A stretch of 17,500 nucleotides of DNA from Penaeus vannamei. Lineage: Eukaryota; Arthropoda; Malacostraca; Decapoda; Penaeidae. The translations under genes were made by a program, and so were the position numbers. Location: contig NC_091559.1 of the NCBI RefSeq assembly GCF_042767895.1, positions 12,061,390 through 12,078,889 of the forward strand, written 5' to 3'. The notes below the pieces were generated by a model. It saw only the letters and a list, made by a program, of their open reading frames with translations. It was not told the origin of the DNA and did not search any database. Below are positions 1 to 7,784 of the stretch, piece by piece (position 1 is the first letter of the stretch; each line of letters begins with the position of its first letter).

Positions 1-112
1 TTCTTCTCTCTCTGCTGTTATAAATTAATAATAATAATAATACCAGTAATGATAATAAAAGTTGAAAACTTACAATAACACTATATAAACTCAATAAAGA
101 TTACATATCTCT

Positions 113-188
113 TGTCCCCACCGGGAGTCGAACCCGGTATTCCCGCTTTAGAGGCGGAAGCTGCGTTAGCCGTTACACCAACAGAGAC
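113..188 (-). tRNA. tRNA-like gene, apparent anticodon CUA (suppressor-type) or tRNA-derived SINE head
   Basis: Read on the minus strand, the segment folds as a cloverleaf. The acceptor pairs GTCTCTG with TGGGGAC, using some G-U pairs, and is followed by discriminator A. The D stem is GTGT/ACGC with a GG-containing loop. The anticodon stem is TCCGC/GCGGG with loop CTCTAAA, placing CTA at positions 34-36 with U33 and A37 present. The T arm is perfect: CCGGG, TTCGACT, CCCGG. An internal B box (GGTTCGACTCC) and an A-box-like TGGTGTAACGG fit RNA polymerase III transcription. No CCA is encoded, as normal for nuclear tRNA genes. Oddities are about three extra bases between the D and anticodon stems, a short variable loop and no clear T4 terminator. 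Those oddities and the UAG-reading anticodon make a pseudogene or SINE head as likely as a working suppressor tRNA. Confidence 0.7.
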
Positions 189-599
189 TTAGGAGGTAAT
201 AGCAGTAGTAGAAGAAATCAATTGTAAACACCGAAGGATTTTTGGGAAAGTGAGGGTTTGTTTTATGACATTCATCTTTGTAAGTTTGTTCTTTTCTTTT
301 GTTTTCTATTCATCTATTTTCCTTTGTTGGTCTATATTCCTTCCCGTAAGTTTGTATAAAGATGATACTGGAAGCAGGCTTTCTCGACGATTAGGTTACT
401 TTCCCTGCTCATGTGTTTTAATAATGACAAATGAAAAAGTGCATAGTGGCGATAAAACAAATACCAACTAATACACTTACAACTAATGAGTAAAAGAAAT
501 GATATAGCGATTTGGTTAACAAGAGGATTATTGATACTGATAAAAAAGGAAAAAACTCTCTAAGCGTTGAAAATGATAATGATTACCCTGATAATGAAG
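189..599. other. AT-rich stretch with no recognisable gene
   Basis: This stretch holds AT-rich, mostly non-repetitive DNA between the tRNA-like gene and the inverted repeat. The longest open frame, 73 codons at 250-471 on the plus strand, is hydrophobic, starts at a weak context and matches nothing I recognise, so I do not call it. I see no partner for this stretch elsewhere in the window. Any counterpart in the right arm would lie beyond the right edge. Confidence 0.6.
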
Positions 600-752
600 A
601 AGACAAAAGTGAACAGCGATGATATTATAATAACTCTGAAATTTTCAGTAATAGTTTAAGACTATAGTATCTGCTTGTTAGCCACTTTAGCAATAAAAGT
701 ACCAATCAAAATCAACAGTGATATAGAATATACATACGTCATTGATAACAAT

Positions 753-755
<3 letters not shown>

Positions 756-814
<59 letters not shown>

Positions 815-843
815 TTCTCACTCACTCTCTCTCTCTCTCTCTC
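756..843. repeat. (CT)n microsatellite
   Basis: An almost pure CT dinucleotide tract with a few TTT and CA interruptions near 805-825. Its palindrome partner is the (GA)n tract at 17241-17326. A second related (GA)n lies at 15211-15296, followed by the same flank in diverged form. Confidence 0.97.
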
Positions 844-1061
844 ATACTCTTATCCATTGACGTTGGCTATTTTTGACCTTGGTATTAAAATGATTTCAAT
901 ACTTGCATGGCAAAATAAGGCAATGGCAGATAAACATCGTGAAGATGTAATTAAATAAATAACAAACATATCAAATGAAGGTTGACACCCTACAAATGGA
1001 ACACAGTAAGAATTAAAGCCCACAAAAATAGATTGTAAATATGGTTATAACATCAGCAACA

Positions 1062-1140
1062 GATCGAGAGAATGAGAGACAGAGAGAAAGGGGGGGGGGG
1101 GAAGAAATGGAGATGCAGAGAAAGAGAGGAATTAAAAGGA
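1062..1140. repeat. Purine-rich low-complexity tract with G12 run
   Basis: A GAGA-rich stretch with twelve consecutive G at 1090-1101. The partner in the right arm (about 14745-14820) has a shorter C run, so the homopolymer length differs between arms. Confidence 0.85.
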
Positions 1141-1893
1141 GAACATACTTCCCAAAAACAAATTTTGCTGGAAAGTGATAATGATATTGGAAATAAAAAG
1201 TGGACACAGTATCCATTCCCAAAGGAAACAATAAATTCTTGTCCATATAGGTTTCTTCTTCAATAATATATAATGTTTATCGGTAAGCGAAGAGGGAGAG
1301 GCACAATCACATTAACATGTAGGGTGAGAGATAGCTGGAGAAAAAGAGAAAGAAGGGCGGAGAGAGAGAGGCATCTGGCAAAGAAAGTGAAATACAGAAA
1401 CAGATAAAGAAAAACGAGAAAATGAGATATGCATATATTCATATATTAAGGGAGAAAGGTGGAGGGTTTGAGAGAGATAGACACATTAAAGACTTCATTT
1501 TCTTCTGAAAAAAAACAATGATATTGATGAACAAAATGTTCTCATCAATGGAAATGCTATCGTCTAATCTACGTACATTACAGTAACTGCATTGAATTTA
1601 ATTCCAAGGGAATTAGACGCGAATGATAGAAAACGAACGATTGTCGCTTGTCAATCAACTACACGGGGATCTTTAACGCTAAGTAGGCCTAATCCTTATG
1701 AATGTCTTATTGCCAATAAAATACATTACAGCCTATATAATCATGAAGTCCATGAATATGTAAACAATTATATTCATCATGAACAAGAGGAAATCATTTC
1801 AACACTATATTCTGGAAGTATTCTTTTCACATCCCCGTATCCTCAGCGTATATACATATATGTGTTTTATCTCTATATATACACACATGCATA

Positions 1894-1930
1894 TGTGTGT
1901 GCGTGTGTGTGTATGTGTGCGCGCGTGTGC
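1894..1930. repeat. (TG)n-rich microsatellite
   Basis: An alternating GT/GC purine-pyrimidine tract, paired with the (CA)n tract at 13951-13984 as part of the inverted repeat. Alternating tracts of this kind can adopt Z-DNA. Confidence 0.9.
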
Positions 1931-2028
1931 GAGGTGAGAAGAGGGAGAGAGAGAGCGAGAGAGGTGAAGATGGATAGAAAAAGGAGAGGGAAAGAGATTG
2001 TCAAACAAACATACAGATTCATTTTAGT

Positions 2029-2335
2029 GTGAAGATGATGTGGAAGAGTGATGGTGACAATACGAATAGCACTCCTGCTATGTGGGAAGAAAATAATAGT
2101 AGTAGAAATAGTAGTAGTAATAATAATAATGAAAATGAAACTGGTAATGATGATAATAATAATGATGATAATGGTAGTGATGATGATATGAATAACGATA
2201 GTAGTATTGTAATGATGAAATCAATTATACTGATGTTGGCAATTTGGATGCTCTATAATGAACGTAATTGTAATGATAATGATGATAATTACGATGGTGT
2301 GACAATAATGAAACGGTAACGATGATAATGATAGC
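2029..2335. repeat. AGT/AAT/GAT trinucleotide-rich low complexity, including a retrotransposon empty site
   Basis: Degenerate trinucleotide repeats make a 96-codon open frame rich in Asn, Asp and Ser. This is a composition artefact, not a gene. Its inverted partner is 13553-13857. Positions 2322-2326 (ATGAT, the reverse complement of ATCAT) are the uninterrupted equivalent of the site where the BEL/Pao element sits in the other arm. Confidence 0.85.
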
Positions 2336-3363
2336 AATCCCCTTAATTCCCTCATTAATGAAAATACAGATATTAGCCTTAGTGGCGTTCCTTTGAAACT
2401 AATGATAATAGTCATAACGAAGATAACAGTAAAAGTACAAGAATTACAATACATCAGCGACATAACCAGGACGAAGGAAGCGGGGAAACGGAGACAGAGG
2501 ATAAATAACGGAATAAAATAAGGAAAAGGGGAAAAAGGGGAAAAACTTGGGTGAATCGATCGATAGATAGAGAGGTAAACATTAAAAAATAGATTTTAAT
2601 AAGATATGCAAATAGTTGATGAAGTGATGAATCGAAACATGAGATTTGATAGACATAGAGACAGATAACGAAAAGGAAAGAAAGTAAGATGGAGATAGAT
2701 TTATTAAGTATATCAATGAAGGTAAATGATAAGTAATGATAATAATGACATTTTATTATGAGGGCAATGATGATGACGATGACATTACAAATAATACTAA
2801 CAGTGACAATGGTGATGATAGTGGTAGAATGAGAATGAGAATGATAAGATATATGAAATAATAAAACTAACAAAAGAATATTATCATAATGATAATGAGG
2901 AAGATAACAATAACAACATAACCCTCGCTCATAAAATAAAGGGAAGAATATTAATAAAAAAATAGCGAACTGCACTTTTTTGTTATAGCAGCAGTAGAAG
3001 TAGCTATTGTTGTAGAATTAGCAGCATTAGTAGCATCATCCATTTCTGTTACATTACAAGTTTAAAAGCAGTAACAGCACTACTTACATCAACAGTAATA
3101 ATGGTGGTCGTAGCAATAGAGACAACTTATCCCGTCTTTACTATCCTAATAATCACAACTATCTTTTATGGACACTCGCTAAGCACGAATCGGGATGAAG
3201 AAGAAAAAACGTTATAAAGATATACATATAGATAGGTAAACAACAAATAATAATAAAAAAAAATATGTGATGTAGATAGCTCTGATATTTGCAAGAATAA
3301 GATTGAGTATAGATAGATAAACGAAGGGAAAAAAAGACCGAGAGATAGATAAATAAAGAGAGC

Positions 3364-3377
3364 GGGGGGGGGGGGGG
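3364..3377. repeat. G14 homopolymer
   Basis: Fourteen consecutive G. The mirror position in the opposite arm is a C13 run at 4458-4470, confirming the local palindrome. Confidence 0.95.
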
Positions 3378-3716
3378 TATGAAAGGTTAATTTTCGTGGC
3401 GTCACACACGGGAAATCATGGCTTTATGAAATCCTTTAATCAAAACTATCGTACCTTAAAAAAAATATATGCTTTTAGACAAAATAAATAAATAAAATGA
3501 AACGACTGAGGGCGCGAATGTATCGAAGGTTTGAGTGTAAAAAGATTGCACTGAAATATCAGTAAAGCCATAGCTCTAAGAATTAATGTGAATAAGGTTC
3601 GTACAGATGGCAGAGTATCATTTTTGCTCGTTCCTTTAAAGAAATAAAAAGAAAAAAAAACATGATTAGTAGATATATCGTATGTATAAAAAGTTTGAAA
3701 GCTATTATATTAAAAC

Positions 3717-4109
3717 CCGCGTTCGGTCAGCTGCGGGAGACGGAAGCGCCTCAGGCAATCAAAAAGGATGAAATTAACAGGTTTATTAGCACTACTATTA
3801 CTACTACGACCACTACTGTTTATGATAGCAGTGGCTACAACAATGGCAATAATGAGAGAGACACGTTTTGTAAATAAATAATTCAGAGATTTCTAAATTA
3901 GCAGGAAAGTAAAAGAAAGGCGGCGTCAAATGCTCTCCGGGACGAAGGTCTGCGCCGGTGAGGACGCAGCCGAGAGATTCCCTGAATTATGTTCGCATTT
4001 TATTGCAAAGTCTTGATATAGCGAGATGGAAGTAAGTAACCATTAATGACATAATCATTGTTATTACAACAATGGTATTATCGTTATTGTCGATGTTATT
4101 AACTGCGTT
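3717..4109. repeat. Centre of the palindrome; copy 1 of a directly repeated spacer
   Basis: This 393-bp segment has no inverted partner and lies between the points where the arms stop matching (GCTATTATATTAAAAC ends at 3716; its complement begins at 4110). It resembles, in direct orientation, 5691-6100. Shared landmarks are GGCGTCAAATGCTCTCCGGG at 3922 and 5931, and GATATAGC.AGATGGAAG at about 4015 and 6018. An open frame of 71 codons overlapping its left part (3662-3877) has no recognisable content. Confidence 0.8.
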
Positions 4110-5112
4110 GTTTTAATATAATAGCTTTCAAACTTTTTATACATACGATATATCTACTAATCATGTTTTTTTTTCTTTTTATTTCTTTAAAGGAACGAGC
4201 AAAAATGATATTCTGCCATCTGTACGAACCTCATTCGCATTAATTCTTAGAGCTATGGCTTCACTGATATTTCAGAGCAATCTTTTTACACTCCTTTCTC
4301 AAACCTTCGTTACATTCGCGCCCTCAGTCGTTTCATTTTATTCATTTATTTTGTCTAAAAGCATATATATATTTTTTAAGGTACGATAGTTTTGATTACA
4401 GGATTTCATAAAGCCATGATTTCCCGTGTGTGACGCCACGAAAATTAACCTTTCATACCCCCCCCCCCCCGCTCTCTTTATTTATCTATCTCTCGGTCTT
4501 TTTTTCCCTTCGTTTATCTATCTATACTCAATCTTATTCTTGCAAATATCAGAGCTATCTACATCACATATTTTTATTATTATTTCATTTTTGTTTACCT
4601 ATCTATCTGTATATCTTTATTACGTTTTTTTCTTCTTCATCCCGATTCGTGTTTAGCGAGTGTCCATAAAAGATAGTTGTGATTATTAGGATAGTAAAGA
4701 CGGGATATGTTGTCTCTATTGCTACGACCACCATTATTACTGATGTAAGTAGTGCTGTTACTGCTATTAAACTTGTTATGTAACAGAAAATGGATGATGC
4801 TACTAATGCTGCTAATTCTACAACAATAGCTACTTCTACTGCTGCTATAACAAAAAAGGGCAGTTAGTTCGCTATTTCTTTATTAATATCCTTCCCTTTA
4901 TTTTATGAGCGAGGGTTATGTTGTTATTGTTATCTTCCTCATTATTATTATCATTATATTTCTTTGTTATTTTAATTATTTCATATATCTTATCATTCTC
5001 ATTGTCATTCTACCACTATCATCACCATTGTCACTGTTAGTGTTATTTGTAATGTCGTCATTATCATTGCCCTCATAATAAAATGTCATTGTTATTATCA
5101 TCACTTTCACTG
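4110..5112. repeat. Right arm, inner block (inverted copy of 2720-3716)
   Basis: Reads as the reverse complement of 3716 back to about 2720 with scattered differences. Landmarks include the C13 run at 4458-4470, GACGCCACG near 4432 matching CGTGGCGTC near 3394, and AGCGAGTGTCC near 4655 matching GGACACTCGCT near 3170. At about 5112 colinearity breaks and resumes at about 6838. Confidence 0.9.
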
Positions 5113-5235
5113 TCTTTATTATTGTCATTATTACTACTACTGTTTACTATTTACTTCTTGCTTCTCAGGAGTGTTATTCGCATTATCAATATCACTTTTT
5201 CATATCACATCAATTTCCGATTTTATTTTATTCAC

Positions 5236-5238
<3 letters not shown>
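5113..5238. repeat. Diverged fragment related to 13770-13857
   Basis: The stretch around GGAGTGTTATTCGCATTATC (about 5168) is a direct-orientation relative of GGAGTGCTATTCGTATTGTC (about 13804), itself paired with about 2030-2110. It is therefore out of order here, inside the segment that interrupts the right arm. Confidence 0.7.

Positions 5239-5331
<93 letters not shown>
5239..5331. repeat. (CT)n microsatellite, about 93 bp
   Basis: A pure CT dinucleotide array. It separates the out-of-order fragment at 5113-5238 from the non-repetitive island that follows, so it sits on a rearrangement junction. Confidence 0.97.
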
Positions 5332-5332
<1 letters not shown>

Positions 5333-5690
5333 CGGTCCTCCGTGTCATGAGCCCGGCACGCATCCATTGCGCTTACCTTGCTGAGTACGATAACAAGATG
5401 AATTATGATTTATCAGTGATATTTCAGTTATCATTGCCTTTCCTAAAACTATCGTCTTAATGATCATTGTTGATGCATTCACATTATCATTTGTATCGTC
5501 ACCATTATCATTAACATGGCTCATAAGATGTTATATATTAACGGATATTAAGGAAATACTGAAGAAGCTGAAGAAGCGTGCCTGCATCGTTATGCTCACA
5601 CGACGATCGACAGTCAGAATTGGTGTTCTTGGTCGGGGCGAATCTGAGAGAACCTGCGAAGGGAAATCAGCATTTGGAACAGCGTTGGGG
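5332..5690. other. Non-repetitive, GC-balanced island of unknown origin
   Basis: This stretch differs from its surroundings: mixed composition, few simple repeats and no partner that I can find in either arm. Plus-strand open frames cross it (85 codons at 5460-5717), but the first half of that frame lies in ATT/ATC-rich sequence and nothing in it is recognisable. On the minus strand there is another readable stretch over about 5560-5715 with a pyrimidine-then-CAG acceptor-like site. It may be a captured host fragment or relic exon; no function can be given. Confidence 0.4.
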
Positions 5691-6100
5691 GAATGCTGGG
5701 CAGCCAGCATGTCTTAAGCGGTGCAGAAGATCGAAATCCCAATGGTTATCAAAATGAAGAGAGTAGTTCACAGAGCCTAATAGCACTACTAAAGCTACTA
5801 ATTACGATAACAGTTGCAACAACAATAACATCAAAATAAGAACAATGATAACATACGCATGCGTCCTATGAATAAATGATCCAAAGATTTCTAAAACACC
5901 AAGACAATAACAACAAAGGTGGCGTCAAATGCTCTCCGGGATGAAGGTCTGTGCGCCGTAAATTATTCCGTAAATTACATTTATATTTCATTACTAAGCC
6001 CCGTTTTGCAAAATTTGGATATAGCAAGATGGAAGCAAGTGATGGTGGTAATACTTATTAATGATATCATGTTTATTGCTATAACCTTTGTTGGTGATTT
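5691..6100. repeat. Copy 2 of the palindrome-centre spacer
   Basis: A direct-orientation, diverged copy of 3717-4109, about 2.0 kb downstream of it. The best conserved parts are 5931-5950 against 3922-3941 and 6018-6035 against about 4015-4032. The copy is followed immediately by the (TA)n tract. Confidence 0.75.
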
Positions 6101-6177
6101 CATATTTGTCCATCATTATTAACAATGTTTTGTCAATACAATTGCTTCTAATCTCTTTATTATATAATATGATATAC

Positions 6178-6179
<2 letters not shown>

Positions 6180-6256
<77 letters not shown>

Positions 6257-6416
6257 CATATATATATATATGTATATATATACATATATATGTATATATG
6301 TATATATATACATATATATATGTATATATGTATATATATACATATATATATATGTATATATGTATATATACATATATATGTATATATATATGTACATATA
6401 TATACATATATATACA

Positions 6417-6471
<55 letters not shown>
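6180..6471. repeat. Compound (TA)n / TATG-TACA repeat, about 290 bp
   Basis: Pure TA arrays at both ends (about 6180-6242 and 6420-6471) flank an interior of TATATG and TACATA variants. The tract is self-complementary and could extrude as a cruciform. All open frames here are Tyr/Ile repeats and are artefacts. It lies between the displaced spacer copy and the local duplication at 6595-6837. Confidence 0.97.
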
Positions 6472-6473
<2 letters not shown>

Positions 6474-6594
6474 CTTAAAGTTATGATTTTTTTGATAAAT
6501 GAAAGAATTATCTTTCTTTTCTTCTGCCAGCCTGTCTCTCCTGTTTCCTGTTTCCATATCAGTTTAATATCTATATGCATACATATATCGAATT

Positions 6595-6837
6595 TTAATG
6601 TTTACCTATCTTTCTATCCATCTTATTATCGCTATTTTCGCGTTTCTTTCTTGGATATTTATGTCGCTGATGTATTGTAATTTTTGCATTTTTACTATTA
6701 TCTTAGTTTTGACTATCATTATCATTAATTCCATTGCTATCCGCCAGCTGAAAGTTATATCATCTGTATTTTCATTATTGATGTAATTAAGGTGATTGCT
6801 GTCATTATCATCGCTACCGTTTCCATTTCCAAAGCTG
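6595..6837. repeat. Local direct duplication of 6977-7232
   Basis: Matches the next block in the same orientation. Examples are TTAATGTTTACC at about 6595 and 6977, and ATGTCGCTGATGTATTGTAA at 6661 and 7091. The offset changes from about 382 to 430 because of a roughly 48-bp length difference. Its end carries a second element-free version of the BEL/Pao target (ATCAT at 6807-6811, followed by CGCTACCGTTT). Confidence 0.85.
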
Positions 6838-7232
6838 TTCCTTCACTGATATACTTAATAAATCTATCTCCATCTTACTTTCTTTCCTTTTCGTTATCTG
6901 TCTCTATGTCTATCAAATCTCATGTTTCGATTCATCACTTCATCAACTATTTGCATATCTTATTAAAATCAAATTTTTAATGTTTACCTCTCTATCTATC
7001 GATTGATTCACCCATGTTTCTTCCCCTTTTTTCTTTTCCATATTTTATTCCGTTATTTATCTTCCGTTTCCGTTTTCTTCTTGGTTATTTATGTCGCTGA
7101 TGTATTGTAATTCTTGTACTTTTACTGTTATCTTCGTTATGCCTATTATCATTAGTTTCATAGGAACGCCACTAAGGCTAATATCTGTATTTTCATTAAT
7201 GAGGTAATTAAGGAGATTGCTATCATTATCAT
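6838..7232. repeat. Right arm, middle block (inverted copy of 2322-2720), ending at the insertion site
   Basis: The reverse complement of 2720 back to 2322, ending in the target duplication ATCAT at 7228-7232. Homology to the left arm continues on the far side of the retrotransposon at 13553, so the element split this arm. Confidence 0.9.
7228..7232. repeat. Target site duplication, left copy (ATCAT)
   Basis: Five bases repeated at 13553-13557. Removing 7233-13557 restores the sequence order seen in the empty paralogous site at 2322-2326. Five bases is the usual duplication length for BEL/Pao integrases. Confidence 0.9.
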
Positions 7233-7584
7233 TATGGGAAACGGCCTCACGAGACCCACACTTGGTAACAAAACATGATGTAGAAGCAGGATCAAAGGGC
7301 TGGGGGTTGTTGACTGAAACAGTGCTGACCTGGCAGTGCCACGTAGTGGCCTTTATTGCAACGAGTATTCATACATAAAAATATATGTGGAAAATAAGTA
7401 CCTTTTCTCTGATATAAAACTACATTAAAATATAGTATTTCTCTAATTCAAATTCAGAAAAATATGTATTCTACTCAACAAAAATATAGATATTCTATAA
7501 CGAAGAAATAAAAACAAAGGAACTGAGGGTAAACACAGAAAACGTAATGTTCTGAGCATCAAGGGGTAACTAACATATTTAACA
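7233..7584 (-). repeat. 3' LTR, 352 bp
   Basis: Identical by eye to 13201-13552. In element orientation it begins TGTTAAATATG and ends CGTTTCCCATA. The ATCAT duplication and the empty site show that the final TA belongs to the element, so the LTR ends in CATA rather than the usual CA. A minimal TG...CA reading would give 7235-7584. Confidence 0.94.
7352..7357 (-). terminator. AATAAA polyadenylation signal in the 3' LTR
   Basis: TTTATT on the plus strand reads AATAAA in the element's orientation. It is followed at once by an inverted repeat GCCAC-TAC-GTGGC (7338-7350). It is the likely 3'-end signal for the genomic RNA. The exact cleavage site is not visible. Confidence 0.65.
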
Positions 7585-7595
7585 TACTCCCCACC
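7585..7595 (-). promoter_or_regulatory. Purine-rich tract for plus-strand priming
   Basis: In element orientation GGTGGGGAGTA abuts the TGTT start of the 3' LTR. This is the expected position and composition of the polypurine primer that survives RNase H cleavage, interrupted by one T. Confidence 0.75.
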
Positions 7596-7784
7596 ATAGG
7601 AGTACTTACTCCTATCATAGACTAAATGTACTTAAATGAGGTAATAAAATCCTGAGAAATAGTAGTAGGACAGATTTCTCCTTGGAAATTGCTTCAGTAA
7701 ACTCATTTATACTATAAGACTCACAAACTTATCTTAATTTCAACCTTAAGAAATAAGAACAACTAAACTAATTACAGCATATTA
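7596..7784 (-). other. 3' noncoding region of the retrotransposon
   Basis: About 190 bp between the polyprotein stop and the purine tract. No frame of any length and no envelope-like membrane protein is present. Confidence 0.8.

Larger units (their letters stand above)
600..3716. repeat. Left arm of a giant imperfect inverted repeat
   Basis: The reverse complement of this arm reappears, in order but interrupted, to the right of 4110. The pairings are 2720-3716 with 4110-5112 (997 and 1003 bp), 2322-2720 with 6838-7232, 1010-2326 with 13553-14872, and about 600-970 with about 17110-17500. Identity by eye is roughly 85-95 percent with small indels, for example 1560-1760 against 14130-14330. 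The arm is noncoding and AT-rich, with embedded CT, G, TG and AAT/GAT tracts. The left arm is the more compact one and gives the layout against which the right-arm rearrangements can be read. Confidence 0.9.

Noticed and set aside
1592..2032. 146-codon plus-strand frame
   Set aside because: No recognisable domain, it runs into the TG and GA repeats, and the homologous copies R1 and R2 do not preserve the frame.
2029..2319. 96-codon Asn/Asp/Ser-rich acidic frame
   Set aside because: Produced by AAT/GAT/AGT trinucleotide repeats; its partner in the other arm does not keep an equivalent protein.
4430..4669. Paired frames at 3166-3409 (minus) and 4426-4669 (plus) encoding similar proteins
   Set aside because: The similarity comes from the inverted repeat itself; the proteins run through the G14/C13 homopolymers and are hydrophobic low complexity with frame differences between arms.
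5083..5460. 125-codon plus-strand frame with a Ser/Leu-rich middle
   Set aside because: The middle is a translation of the (CT)n array, and the start lies in ATT/ATC low complexity. Similar frames at 675-860, 15014-15406, 15182-15616 and 17179-17364 have the same cause.
6088..6580. Several overlapping open frames of 78-153 codons on both strands
   Set aside because: They are Tyr/Ile/His translations of the (TA)n and TATG/TACA repeat; both strands stay open because the tract is self-complementary.
7596..7784. Possible envelope gene after pol
   Set aside because: Only about 190 bp remain before the purine tract, with no frame long enough for a membrane glycoprotein.
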